Source: Marthasterias glacialis
Lineage: Eukaryota > Echinodermata > Asteroidea > Forcipulatida > Asteriidae
Length of the DNA stretch: 64,000 nt
Direction of reading: 5' to 3'
Assembly: GCA_911728455.2 (NCBI GenBank)
Contig: OU452227.1
Location: 19,608,110 to 19,672,109, forward strand
Position 1 is the first letter of the stretch, and each line of letters starts with the position of its first letter. The notes below the pieces were generated by a model that saw nothing but the letters and a program-made list of their open reading frames with translations, searched no databases and was not told where the DNA came from. Position numbers and translations under genes: made by a program. This document shows, in pieces, positions 34,562 to 46,646 of this stretch.

Positions 34562-37500
34562 ATGGGACAGACAATATCCGGATACGTGTTTTCTGTCATT
34601 GAGAAATATTTTGAATGGAGAAGTGAGTACATGATAGTAATTCGATGAGAGTAGGTGTAGACGGGAATTTATTTTAAATGTTCCCATTGGTGAGGATTTC
34701 AGAGTTTGCTCGTTGTAGTATATAAGGATGTTAATTGCAAGTCCATTTTGGCGTACAGGCTGGGTTTGGAAATAGACTGGTACCGGTCTCTACATCGTTT
34801 TCGTTATGACTGAATATAGGGACCGGTAGCGGGTAAAGAAAATTAGCGTATATACCTGGCAGATGTTCTTCTAAAGTTAGCTTGAATTTTGATGTTGAAG
34901 GTCGGTTCACTATATGTCCGGGTGAAGGGTTACGATGCACACGTGTGCTAGTGTCAAACAACAAAATGCACACGTCCTGAGCATAGCCAACGTCATCTCT
35001 AAAATTAGAAAATTATTACTGCGCCCGCGCAATCGAAGGCCTATCAAAAGTGCCATATCGGTAGTAGCTACCGCTCCCTGTATACAGACAGAAGAGAACG
35101 ATGTAGGGACCAGGAACCAGTCTATAGGTTTGGAAAGTAATAGAACCTCCACCTCGATCTCAGAACTCTGCTGGCCTCCCCCACCCCTGAATCACACTCC
35201 CTAAAGGGATACTGTCATTGTGAATCACATTAATTTAAAACCAAGATCTTCAATAAAAAATAGGCCAAGAAGACATTGAAACAAACAAACGGACCTTGGA
35301 AAACTAAAAAAGAAAACTTCAAATCAGGGTTGATGTAAGCCTACATAGATATTATCATTGTAGTTGCCAAGCATTGTTGAACAATACAGTGTTGCATTGT
35401 GAAAGGTTTCTCAGCCCCATCCCCCTTCCTCCACTTCATCACCCGTCCTCACCTCACCCTCACACCCAAAGACTTCAAATACAAATGACTAAGCTGCATC
35501 CAAATTGGCTCTGTGTTTTCTCTCCGAAAGTGAGGTCCATTATGTCAAAGGTGAGACCCGAAGACATACGTCTGTTTGAGACACATGACTACGAAGGGAT
35601 TCCACTGTCCCTGGATACGCTAAAGACCACGATGGATGCCTTGAAGACGTTTCACATACGAGATGATGATGTCTTCATCGTTACCTACCCCAAAGCAGGT
35701 ACTGAATTGTATTTTGGTTTCTATCAGTCACGAGACTTGAATGATGGGCTCTAAGACCCACTGGTAGTGATGCAGCTATAACGTTACTGGTATATAGGTT
35801 TAATCATTCACGTAACACAATGTTTCTTTATAGGTACCACATGGACACAGGAAATAATGTCTGCAGTTCTTCATGACGGCGACATTGAGAAAGTCAACAC
35901 AAAACATACCATGATGAGAGTGCCGTTTTTAGAGATGACCGTTGGTGGCGCTGTATATGATGACGTAAGTCTCCTAAAGCAAATGTAGAGATACGCATTT
36001 TATTTAGTTATCTGTTTCCCAACAACTACGGGGAACATAGGATTTAAATAGTTTCGCTCTGAAAATTCACTAATTATAAAGTCGTAGAAGTACAATGATC
36101 CTTCAGAGAAATATTTCTGTCTCAAATATTGTTAAAGTCAAGGAAATAATAATAGTGTACATGTAAAGCGTATTGTCTGTTATAAATGTCACTCCTGGCG
36201 CCGAGTTATCAAGGTTGTTGATGGAGCTTGTTAAAAATGTTTTTATGAGACGGAGCAGCCATAGTACAACAACTTGAAAGGTATGCAATGTGAGGTGGTG
36301 CATATTGCTGCCAGACCATGCCAGAAACACCGGGGCAAACCCCTTCTCTTTACGATAAGTGTACTGGGTTCTTTTACATGCATTACACAACAACGGGAGC
36401 AACGGCTTAACGTCCCATCCGAAGGACCGACACATTATTTGTTGAAGTGCCTTGCTTAAGGACACAAGTGTCAAGACCGGGACTCGAACCCACACTCTGC
36501 TGATAACAAACACAGAGTTTGAGTCCGATGCACTTGACCTTCCGACCACGACACGCATCAATAGCGTTAAACCCGTCAAATCACCATTATTTTATATCAC
36601 GGTTGCCGCAATAGAAATTAGCCCGAAATGAATAATACAAACCGTTTTAGATGTTATCACTATAATGTGTGAATGATCACCGAATTGTATGAATTGGATG
36701 CAGTTTTTCCAAAATGATTGTATACAAATTGTGTTCTTATTAATTAATAAGTATACTCTCCTTTGAATTTATTCAACTCACTATAGATCCCAAGAGCCTG
36801 TCAAATGTTACCGAAACTTCCAACGACTTCTCCTCGATTTATCAAGTCTCATCTCCCAGGTCAACTCCTGCCTCCTCAAGTGTGGGAGAAGAAGATCAAG
36901 ATGGTCTACGTCATCAGGAATCCTAAAGACGTAGTTGTCTCCTTGTATCATCACGGACAACTGATGACCCCACCCGGGAAATTCTCGTTTGATTTCGTGT
37001 TTGACGGATTCTTGAATGGAACACGTGAGCTATAAACCATGTGACCAATTATAGACCATGTGACTACTATAGACCATGTAACAAGTGTTTTGAATTGGTG
37101 CACACTCTCTCCCTTCCTTGGGTCAGTGGAAAGAGTCTTTTTATGTCATAACACAATATGAACCATCTTCCACTTTTAATTCGCAGAGAGCGAGTAAAGT
37201 GGTGACGTGGTGTGGGTCATACCATTTAATCCCAGGTCTTGTGTGCATCAACTGTAAACAAGGGGACCCATTTGGCTGCTAAAGTACACAATTTGTTAAC
37301 CCATAACAGAACTTAGAATTTTATAGCAAATTTTGTGAATCCTCTTTTTTTTGTCTCGAACAGTGCCTTATGGGAATTGGTGGGAACACTACTTGTACTT
37401 CTGGGAGAGACGAAACGAGGACTACATTTTAGTTCTACGATTCGAAGACATGAAGAAGGCAAGTCTGAACAAGCAAGTCTTTAACGTATTTATAACTATT

Positions 37501-38676
37501 TTAGGCAATGGGAGACTTTTGAAACGCTGGCGGCAGCAGACACAACGGTCCTTTTTGACAGTTTTGAGCATGCGCGCACATGCTCAGCATTGCGCGCATA
37601 GTTCTGAGCATGCGTACAACCGGTGAGAACTGTGAAAAAGGACCGTGTCCAAAAGTCTCCCATTAATTAACAAATTAGTGATTATGAATCTTACCATAAC
37701 ATTGAAAAGGTTGTTTCCATATTCCACTATTTGCAATTCGAGATTTCATTGTACTTGATGCATGACTGGTGTTTTTTAGGATCTTCGCGGGACTGTTGTG
37801 AAAATTAGTGAGTTCCTTGGGAAGTCTTTCTCTGACGAGACCATCGATGCTATAATGAATCACTGTAGCTTCCAGAACATGAAGACCAACCCTATGACCA
37901 ACCCAGACACACTGATTCAAATTATTCATGGTGGCAAGATGCCCGAAGGACATTCGTTCATGAGGAAAGGTAGGAACTATCACCATGGTGATACTGTGTT
38001 ATAAACAGCAGCATGGAGTTACAGAATATACTCCCATCCCACAACTCATAAACAACTCTTTTGCGTGTCATTACCGAGCGGTATGTAGGGCGCAGGACTC
38101 AAATTCTGATGGCCTAGCCATATCGGAGTGTGGTCTGGTTCCCAGTTATGACAGGTGGCCTTGAGCAAGGCACTTAACCATAAGTTGCTTCTCTTAACCC
38201 AGGTGTATAAATGGGAACCTGAGAGGGCTGAGACGAAATTACGTCGGATAACCCCAAGCGCTAATTATAATAAGCATCTTGAGGTTGTATAGACCGCTCC
38301 CCAGTGAGTTGAGAAAGTTTCTGAATCGGTTAATATATGCCTGATGAACAGGGACAATGTTGTAAAGCACCTTGATCTAGCTACAAGGCTATATGCGCTA
38401 TAATAAAAACCCGATGTCATAGTTCTGAGCATGCGCAAATGTCCGAGAACAATGGGTTTTCCTGGTAAGTCTGCTGCCACCTAGTGTCCTCAAAAGTCTT
38501 CCCTTAAGTTCATTGTTTCATTATTAGAAATATATAAATGTTATTACTTTTATTTTTCTCCCATCCCAGGACAATCTGGCAGCTGGAAAGCTAAACTATC
38601 TGAAACTCAAAGTGAGGCTCTTGAGGCTCAACTGAAGGAGGTGTTGCCGGGAACTGGTCTATCATTCGACATGTGA
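34562..38676 (+). CDS. Cytosolic sulfotransferase C, putatively N-myristoylated
   Basis: PAPS-dependent small-molecule sulfotransferase, acceptor unknown. Seven exons: 34562-34622, 35531-35698, 35834-35964, 36787-37024, 37364-37458, 37780-37969, 38570-38676; 329 aa. Exon 1 reads MGQTISGYVF... with Gly2 and Ser6, a good N-myristoylation context, and like exon 1 of gene A is 20 codons plus one base. Visible sites: TYPKAGTTW at 72-80, catalytic His142 in KSHLP, Arg164 and Ser172 in YVIRNPKDVVVS, and FMRKG at 291-295, followed by GSWK. All are intact. Intron 5 has a GC donor (AAG|GCAAGT at 37459); the other introns are GT-AG. An AATAAA at 39151-39156 is a likely poly(A) signal. Intron 3 contains a SINE, intron 5 a MITE, intron 6 another SINE-like repeat. 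Start chosen by conserved exon architecture. Confidence 0.9.
34773..35126. mobile_element. MULE-like MITE, short copy 2, with 10-bp target duplication
   Basis: Left TAGACTGGTACCGG and right AGGAACCAGTCTATA, flanked by GGTTTGGAAA at 34763-34772 and 35127-35136. In intron 1 of SULT C. Same family as 33123-33626 and 22987-25470. Confidence 0.8.
36268..36560 (-). mobile_element. tRNA-derived SINE family 2, near full length
   Basis: The minus strand starts GTGTCGTGGTCGGAAGGTCA, then has GGTTCGAGTCC, an exact B-box match, then GACACTTGTGTCCTTAAGCA and the shared body. The head resembles a class-II tRNA (Ser/Leu type). In SULT C intron 3, antisense to the gene. Confidence 0.75.
37509..37662. mobile_element. 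MITE, TIR TGGGAGACTTTTG, in SULT C intron 5
   Basis: Ends TGGGAGACTTTTGAAAC and CCAAAAGTCTCCCA are inverted; the interior carries repeated GAGCATGCGC words. It lies only about 50 bp downstream of the GC donor of this intron. Confidence 0.75.
38070..38412 (+). mobile_element. Probable SINE-like repeat in SULT C intron 6
   Basis: CTTGAGCAAGGCACTTAACC and a tail CTACAAGGCTATATGCGCTA followed by ATAAAAAC resemble tRNA-SINE bodies, but the head is not a clear tRNA. An end of the TGGGAGACTTTTG MITE family adjoins at about 38405-38512. Confidence 0.45.
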
Positions 38677-39150
38677 TAATGCAGTCTGGTACCCTTCACC
38701 TGTGTATTTGTGAGCAGTGAGCAGATCGACACACAATCTATACTCTTTGCTCTGGTGATATGAAGTCAGGGTACTGTGACCATCAGGGTGGTGGCATTGT
38801 GATTCAAAATGAGTATGTTTACACAATATACAGTTGGATATTATGTACAGTTGTAACGACTACCCATAAAAAAAACTCTGTGAGTCAACTTTAAAACTTG
38901 ATTATATCCATTGTGTAGAACACATGCAGAGATGCGAATTGGATCCAGGGGAGAAGTGAGGATATTCAAGTGTACTTCTTAGTTCTAGATTGTACTTAGC
39001 AATGCCATGATCTCAAAGGATTCTGGGCCTGTATGAAATCCAGTGGTTGTCGTAAGTTAAAAAATATTCTGTGCTCAGATTCAATTTAACAAGTAAAGAT
39101 TTAGCAGGTTCTATTTCCCAAATGAACTGTACATTTTTATCACTTATTGC

Positions 39151-39156
39151 AATAAA
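39151..39156 (+). terminator. Candidate poly(A) signal of SULT C
   Basis: AATAAA about 475 bp after the SULT C stop, the first canonical hexamer downstream. Confidence 0.45.
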
Positions 39157-40779
39157 AGAAATGTGCATATTTTACCAATAGAACTGTTTTCTTCGGATGT
39201 TTATATGAGTGTTTTAGCTTGTATTCGGTATCCGTACTCGAGTTCTGTTTCAGTGAAGATACATGTACTCGTGCTTGTACTCGGATAGCAAAGTACCCCC
39301 CCCCCCCTCCTTCCCCCCGTCGAGTTAATGAACTTACTGGACTTAAAATGTACTCGGACTCGAAGTCGCGTACCCCTTACTCCACTTGACCCCCTCCCCC
39401 CGTCTCAGAACCCTTGGCAGCCTTACTTCTTTATGCTCGCCTGCCCCTCTCTCTCCTAATTGTTTGGAAGTTGTCGTCTCCTCCATCTGTTCTAATCTGT
39501 TCAATCCGTGATCTGTGTTCAGATGACAATTATTATTACACCCGTAGTTGTATTTTATATTGCCTACTTGCCTACCTGACTTGCCTACCTGACTTGCCTA
39601 CCTGACTTGCCTACTTTATCTAACTGTACATTCTGCAATATTGAAAACTAAAATGTTGAGGTGAAATAACAAGAATTGATACGATCGTATAAACAACAAA
39701 GGAACATTTTCACTGTTGACTAAACTCTTGATAGTGATGTAACGCCAGCCCTGGATGGAGTGCTAACTCAAGTCGTTAAGTAAACGGTTTTAGCAGTTTG
39801 AAGAACAAAATATTCTATGAAGGAAAGGCACAATTTTTGGCTCACGGTATATTACACCATTATGTTATATACTTTTGTGTGGATCGTCTTTTAACTATAA
39901 TTGCTCCGGGCTCCCTGTTCACGAACACACAGGTTTGACTAAGTAATCTGGTTTTATGCAGTCAGAAGAGAACGATGTAGGGACCGGGAACCAGTCTAGC
40001 CATCGGTATTGAAATCAATGGACAGTTGAGGGCGCCCTTTTTACCGGAAGTGCTCCGGTAAACAGCAGTGTTTATCTAGTGTTTATGGTAATGAACGTCA
40101 TTAGCATCTACATTATTCATTCTGGATGAGCACTGGACGAGCACTGGACGAGCGCGAGCCCAGCCAACATTGCAAGCATCGGTTCACGAATTTGAAATCT
40201 TCCACAGTGTCTGAGTAGTTGTGGTTTGTCTGAAGTTCCTCCATGTTACCGTGAGTCTTGATGTGTTCAGATGATAAGCAGATGAGATAAGCCTATGTCA
40301 TTACGGTGCTACGTTTGTTGTCGGCAGCATTTATTTTAGTGACCGGTCTAATCTAATTGCACATTCTGCAATATTAGAAAGAAAATTATCTTGTGCTGAA
40401 ATTATGAATAGACTGATCATGATTGCGCGACCATTGTTTACATGTCATCACGTGACCTATAGTGGGTAGGCCTACATATACATTCTGTGACCGACGGAGT
40501 CATACAGTCGACTTTTGGTAATAAAATCGCAGTTACTGGGACCTTTTATAAAAGTTGTGTGTTGTGACATTTATTTTATTCAGATTACTGTTTCACGAAC
40601 TACCCAGTGTTACAAAAGAGGTTTATTTTGAGTATGCATTACCGTCGTCGGATGACGGTGTAGCACCCCGTCTGTTGGAATGTTGGAAAAGTGAGCAATG
40701 CATACCTAGCCATGCGGAATTTCAAATAAACAAAGTAATCACACTATTTTGGAAAGCCTTTTCTCTGGATGATTTCAGC

Positions 40780-40958
40780 TTAAAACTTTGAAATTCTCGT
40801 ATTGAAAAGTGTGTGATCGCGGTCGTCTGGCCCAAATGTTCCGTCGTGGAATAGTACTACCACATCGTGAACATACTGTTCCTTGTAGAATTTCCAAGAC
40901 TTGCTGAAACTGTCCTTACTGGCTTTATTCAGCCACTCGAAGGTCTCTGGTACAAACT
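40780..40958 (-). pseudogene. Exon-like relic of an unrecognised gene, copy 1
   Basis: The minus strand reads an acceptor-like TATTCCAG|AGTTTGTACC and then an open peptide including PETFEWLNKAS, WKFYKEQYVHD and VLFHDGTFGPDDRD, ending RISKF and TAA. A homologous copy lies at 46647-46825 and a shorter one on the opposite strand at about 45119-45179. It looks like a terminal exon, but no upstream exon is visible before the SULT D start. Family not recognised. Confidence 0.45.
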
Positions 40959-41237
40959 CTGGAATATTTTATACAGATTTCGAGAAAGAAAAGCCTCGAT
41001 CGAGCAACAATCATTATGTACCGTACCGCACTTTTCCTGTTTAATTGTGGAGGACGTCGTGTTTGTTTACTTTAATACCCATTACAAGTCACATGACTAG
41101 GGGAGCACAATCGGTCCATTACAATTTTCATTTTATATTTAGGTTAGCAGCAGACAGCACAGGTGAAGACAACATAAGGACCGCATCACTTTTCAAATTC
41201 GCACTACCTTGCAGAAGAGAACAGGCACATAGAAGCA

Positions 41238-43959
41238 ATGTCTTCCGAAAATGACAAATGTGAGTATTGACCCAATTTCACATGACCCCTTTAGGTCAAT
41301 AGTCATTACCACATGTTTAAACAGGGAACCTAGCAAAACATTAACGTTGTTGTAGACTAAAAATTAATAGAAACAGTGTTTGTTCCCAGTTTTAATATCA
41401 AAATAAATTAGCTGGAGTGTCCCACCTAACAATGACAAACGTTTTCACCAATAACCACAGGCCTTCTTAAAGGTAGCTTGCACATGGTTACACAGTAGTT
41501 ATGATCAAACAAATATATAATTCAGTCATGGTTACAGAAACATTTGTTTATATACTTTGATGATAACTTTATTTTCAAATGTAATGACGTTTATTTCTTC
41601 AGTGATGGAATTTTTTGCTAATATGAAACCAGAAGTTGGACAAATTTTTGATACGTATGAGTACGAAGGAATCCATCTGGCGGCAGATACGTTAAAAAAC
41701 ACCATGGATGATCTCAAGACGTTTGAAATTCGACAAGATGACGTCTTCATTGTTACTTACCCTAAGGCAGGTAATGATGTCCTAATTTCCTTTGTGTGTA
41801 CTGAACATTTCTGAGCTTATTTACCCATCCAAGCTTTGGTCTTTCTGCTGGTCATGCACAGTATCAGCTTATCGCTACAAGAGAACGGGGTTGCCCCGGT
41901 GTTTCTGACAGTGGCTGCCGAATGCGCCGCAGCACTTTGTAAACATTACAAGGTGCTAAATTAATGGGCCCCTTAATATAAAACTTCAAAAACCTGTCTT
42001 TGTGAAAATGATAATAAGCGCTTTGAGACGCCCGAAGCGCTGTATAAATTATTATCCATTTGATGAGAAAGCGATTCATTTATTAATTAGGAATTCTCTT
42101 TTCAACCGCAAAGTCTACTCAAATTCCATAATTAGATGTAGAAAAACTCAAGTTATTTTTTTTACAAAAATCCTGTTTTTACTTTTACGTCAATTTTTAA
42201 TGAAAGGGACCACGTGGACGCAAGAGATGATATCCATAATTCTTCATGACGGAGACATTGAGGAGGTCAATAAGAGCCACACTATGATAAGAGTTCCTTT
42301 CTTAGAGATGACTCTCGGTGCTGCATCACGCCCAGAGGTAAACTATCAACAATGGTGAATCCCACTCCCTCCCCCTCCCGCCAAAACAAAGACAAAAAAT
42401 ACCCAAGTGGAAAACAAAATTGTGTGTGTTTTTCACTTTAATACCCCCCCCCCAAAAGGACGAAGGGTCCTGGCCAACTCAATTTTCAAATCACGGTGAT
42501 GAATTAGTTAGCGTGCATCGGCTTTTTTGGAAAATACGTCAGTTCCGTTATGTATTAATGACCCTTTTTTAACACATTTCTTAAGATGCTGAGGAGTGAT
42601 AAATTGGTTGCCAATATGCCAAGATCGTCTCCTCGTTTCATCAAGTCTCATCTCCCAAGTCAGCTCCTGCCTCCTCAAGTGTGGGAGAAGAAGATCAAGA
42701 TTGTCTACGTCATCAGGAATCCTAAAGACACGATTGTCTCTTTCTTTCACCATGGAGATCTTGTGGCCCCTCTCAGGAATTACCAATTTGATGATATATT
42801 TGAGAGGTTCCTGAATAATACCCGTGAGTTACGCAATTTGCATCTCTGTTTTGCAAAATAGGGATTTGATTTGCATTACAGTGCGCCACCAAGAGTTTTC
42901 CCAGGAAAGGTCACATTTTTTTCATATCGAGGTATCGGCATACGTTACTGTAGTGGTTTCCAAACTAAACAACTACAATCACTGTATGCCAATTGCCGTT
43001 AAGAAAAAAATATTGTTAATGCGTTAAGATGGGGCAGAATGAAAATAGTCAATACAATAGTTTGAAACAGACGGCTGTGTAACAATGATAATGCTATTAA
43101 AACATTCAAAATACTCTTCGTTAAACCTTGCTTATTTATTTACACATCTTTTGTTCTTTTAAGATTAAGTTTTAATCAATCATATTATACTATCTTTTGT
43201 TTTGATTCTAAAGTTCCGTACGGCAGTTATTGGGATCATACCCTGCAGTTCTGGCAGAAGAGAAATGAAGATCACATCTTAGTGCTCCGATTCGAAGACA
43301 TAATGAAGGTACGTTATGATAATCAGAATTAAATGAAAGAGCACATAAATTCAAATGCGGGGGTTTTCGGTTGCAATTTTGAAGAAAAAAACCCAAATAA
43401 CTAATTCATGTTTCGGTAACAATTTTGTCGGTGTTTGTGTTTAAAACTGATAATAATATTTTATCCAAGCCCATTTGCGCGGGGGGAAATTGGCAACAAT
43501 ACGGCTCATTTGTTTAAACACTCGGCCAGAAGACCATTATTCAATTTTCTTTCAAACATACAAGGATCCTCGTGGGACGGTGAAGCGAATCTGCGAGTTC
43601 CTTGGGAAGTCCCTCTCAGATGAAATCCTGGACGCCATCACCGATCACTGCAGCTTTGAGAACATGAAGAAGAACCCCATGACCAACCCGGACACTCTGT
43701 TTGTTCAACGGGTTGGAAAGATTCCAGAGGGGAAGTCATTTATGAGGAATGGTAAGACCAAACCGCTTCTAATAAACACATTTATTTCTGTATCTGAAAT
43801 TGGTGGAGATCTGAACAATTGAACTGCATTCTCGTGTATTGTGTCATTTCAGGCAAAGTGGGAGGCTGGAAGGCTAAGTTATCTCAAGCTCAAAGCGAGG
43901 CTCTAGATGCATTATGCAAGGAGAGGCTTAAGGGTTCTGGTCTAGAATTTGAAATGTGA
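41238..43959 (+). CDS. Cytosolic sulfotransferase D (altered RKG motif)
   Basis: Seven exons: 41238-41259, 41603-41770, 42207-42337, 42586-42823, 43214-43308, 43565-43751, 43853-43959; open throughout, 315 aa. Exon 1 encodes only MSSENDK plus one base, replacing the MGQ exon of genes A and C. TYPKAGTTW is at residues 59-67, catalytic His129 in KSHLP, and the YVIRNPKDTIVS site has Arg151 and Ser159. The C-terminal PAPS-binding motif, normally RKGxxGxWK, reads RNGKVGGWK. In known SULTs that Lys contacts the 3'-phosphate of PAPS, so activity may be reduced; this is inference. Exon 6 is 3 nt shorter than in A and C. The 3' part of intron 2 carries a SINE tail shared with gene E, so that insertion predates the D/E duplication. 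Confidence 0.88.
41870..42060 (+). mobile_element. SINE family 2, 3' part (shared with SULT E)
   Basis: Begins AGAACGGGGTTGCCCCGGTG and ends AATAAGCGCTTTGAGACGCC plus a GCGCTGTATAAATT tail. The orthologous insertion is at 50705-50895 in gene E. Confidence 0.65.
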
Positions 43960-44165
43960 TCATCGAGTCTTGGATCGAAGCCATGGCTTTGGAGATATTT
44001 AGTTTCATAATAATTGAGAGCAAACATCCTGGCTTGCCTACTCTTGTGAGTAATGTTTCAAGAGGGTTGTGTTCCAGTACCATACTCGCTTAGGTTTTGC
44101 TTTTATAACTTTCTTTTCCACACCTCAGTTCGGATGATGTATAAAATGCTCCATGGTTGAACTAG

Positions 44166-44252
44166 TTAAAGCCCCAGCTCAAAATTGGTAAAGTGTCTGT
44201 AAATGCTTCCATTCTTTACACAAATAAAGATATACTAATAAAACCAACCTGT
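44166..44252 (+). mobile_element. AAAGCCCCAGC-family MITE fragment
   Basis: TTAAAGCCCCAGCTCAAAATT to CCAACCTGTTCACG matches the left end of family members at 10218 and 61281; the rest is missing. It lies at the same distance from the SULT D stop as the 61281 copy does from the SULT F stop. Confidence 0.65.
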
Positions 44253-46172
44253 TCACGAACCCACAGGTTTGACTAAGTAATCTGGCAACCAGGTCATATT
44301 TAATGATATTAACCCATTGGATTGTTGAGGCCATGTAAATAAATAAATAAAAATATCTCATTTTTTGTTAAATTTTACACATATGCTTCGATTAACTCGT
44401 TTTTTCCCCCTTCAATTAATTTCAATGTTTTATTGAAGGCTTTGTCAATCTGTAATTTTATTTTATTTCTATATTACTATTATGAAACTATAACGTAGGC
44501 CGTATCCGAATGTATGGCTATGGCTTCGACTGTTGTTAAGGGTGTTGATAAGGACGTCCTAAACTTCATCTATACTATAATGATCTCTAAATGGGGGCTT
44601 CCGGTGATGGGCGCCGCCATGTTTTTTTCCGTCAGTGGCGCCCGTACCCTGCCGTCCCCTGGGTAAATTTCGGGGTACCCGTTGGTTTGGGTTTGCGCTG
44701 GTGTTCCGACATCCCCCGCGATTACGTGCGTCGACGGCCGGACACCCGGGTGGGTGGACCCAGAATATGTCTTTTTTTGAGGGGGCTGCGCGTGTGCCGA
44801 ATGGTCGGCCCTTTACCTTGGTTGGGGTGTGTTCCGGTCCCATCAGACCTGGTTCTTTTTTTTGCGACGGGATCAAGTCGTAATATACATAGGAATTGGA
44901 ACTGAGTCGTTTAGCCCCCCATAAAAAGCCATGCCCCATGTGCCGCCCCAATTGAAAACAAATCCTTGGCTACGCCGGTGCCCCCGCCTCCTCTCGATCT
45001 CCAACGCCATGTCATGTTACGAAGCATGATTGTGGGGGTGTGAATGGCCGGATGCATAATGTACTTTGTATACTTTGATATTTTTTCCCTTCCGCCCGAC
45101 CCCATCTTAATAGACCGAACGTTTGGGGCAGACGATCGCGATCTGGCACTGTTATACACAAGAATGTCCCAGTTTTAAGCTGAACTCATCCAAAGAAAAT
45201 CTTTTCCTGAAACTGTGTGACAGAAATCAAGAAACACAGAACCCCACCCCAAAAACATCTAAATCAGCAATCCTGCAGAAATACAGAAATAAACACAGTA
45301 ACCCACAAATACCGAAATACAGATTGACAATAAATGCAGAAATACACATATATTACAAGAAATACAATTCATTAAAAACCATGGCCGCTGGGGCCCATTA
45401 AAAAAAATCCTTGCATGGAAATGAGGGTACTGACGGCAGCTGCACATTTATTAGAGTTGTTCATGTAATTCCTAAATCTGTATATGTATATACGTCTTTT
45501 TTTTAGGGGGCACTTTGGGGACACTGGGAATTTGGGCGGGGGCACCAACCAACCAATCAGGCCACCCCCCCCCCCCCGTCTACGCCGCTTGGGGGAGGGG
45601 GGTGCAAGTGAGCTGCTCCGACCCCAACCCCAAAACCTTTTGCATGCCACACGCTCAAAATTTCACTGACACATAACAACATTGCGTATCGTTTTAAACT
45701 ACCGTAAACCCCAAACCCACTTTGTAAAAATGATGACCCTTGAGTGCACACTGACATTCACTGCAACATTTCATAAGCAAACATCGCGCCCACCTCTAGT
45801 CGCAATAATGACTCGGCGATCCAGCCGTAGCCTTCAAAATTACAGGTTTGTGGAGGCCATCGGTATTGAAATGAATGGACAATTGAATGCGCCCTTTTAC
45901 AGGACGCGCCCCGGTAAACAACGTCAATAGTAATGTCAATTTTACATGCTTATGTCCGTGGTTTAGCACTCTACATTATTCATTCTTGATGAGCACTGGA
46001 TCGACGAGCGCGAGCCCAGCTAGCCATTTAAAGTATCTGTTCGCGAATTTTAATGATATCCTCCACAGTGTCTGAGTGGTTGTGGTTTGTCGGCGTTCCT
46101 CCATGCAAACTACCTCTATGCTCCATGTTACCGTGAGTCATTTTTGATGTGTTCAAATGGTTTGTCATCAAT

Positions 46173-46265
46173 TAGCCCCATATACATTGTCCCAATACGC
46201 TGGACTACCTCTGCTTCTTGATGAAGCGGAGGTAGTCCAGCGTATTGGCACAATGTATGGGGCTA
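46173..46265. repeat. 93-bp near-perfect hairpin, TIR TAGCCCCATA
   Basis: Two arms of about 44 nt (from TAGCCCCATATACATTG to GGACTACCTCTGCTTC and the inverse) surround a 5-nt loop TTGAT. The ends match the MITE at 17195-17662, so this looks like an ends-only derivative. It lies in the SULT E 5' flank and is absent from the paralogous flank of D. Confidence 0.82.
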
Positions 46266-46646
46266 GTCATTAATAATATAGTATATACGTTAGTTGTCGG
46301 CAGCATTTTAGTGACCTGTCTAATCTAATTGCACATTCTGCAATATTAGAAAGAAAATTATGTTGTGCTGAAATCATGAATGGACCGATTGCGTGTCCAT
46401 TGTTTACATGTCATCATGTGACCTATAGTGGGTACTACGTCATCTCAGCTGATGGCAACTGACGTGCAAATGCATGCTGTGACCGACACGAAGTCAGTCA
46501 TGTCGCTCCCTCGCAAAGTCGCCCCTCGCATTGTTGCCACCTGACACAGTCGCCCCCGACAGAGTCGCCCCGCTAGCTTTGCAGATTTTCAAATACACAA
46601 AGGAATCACACAGATTTGGAAAGCCTTTACTCTGGATGGTTTCAGC

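Larger units (their letters stand above)
38677..41237. other. Intergenic region between SULT C and SULT D
   Basis: Contains the SULT C 3' UTR, a C-rich run near 39297-39320, a 13-bp tandem repeat (TTGCCTACCTGAC units, about 39561-39612), a stray TIR of the MULE-like family at 39961-39999, and from about 40000 a block duplicated upstream of SULT E (45850-47130). That block includes an antisense exon-like relic at 40780-40958. Confidence 0.5.

Noticed and set aside
44580-45010. GC-rich stretch with overlapping open frames as a gene
   Set aside because: Frames on both strands are GC-driven, without conserved motifs or splice sites, and end in hAT-MITE-like TACGCCG sequence.
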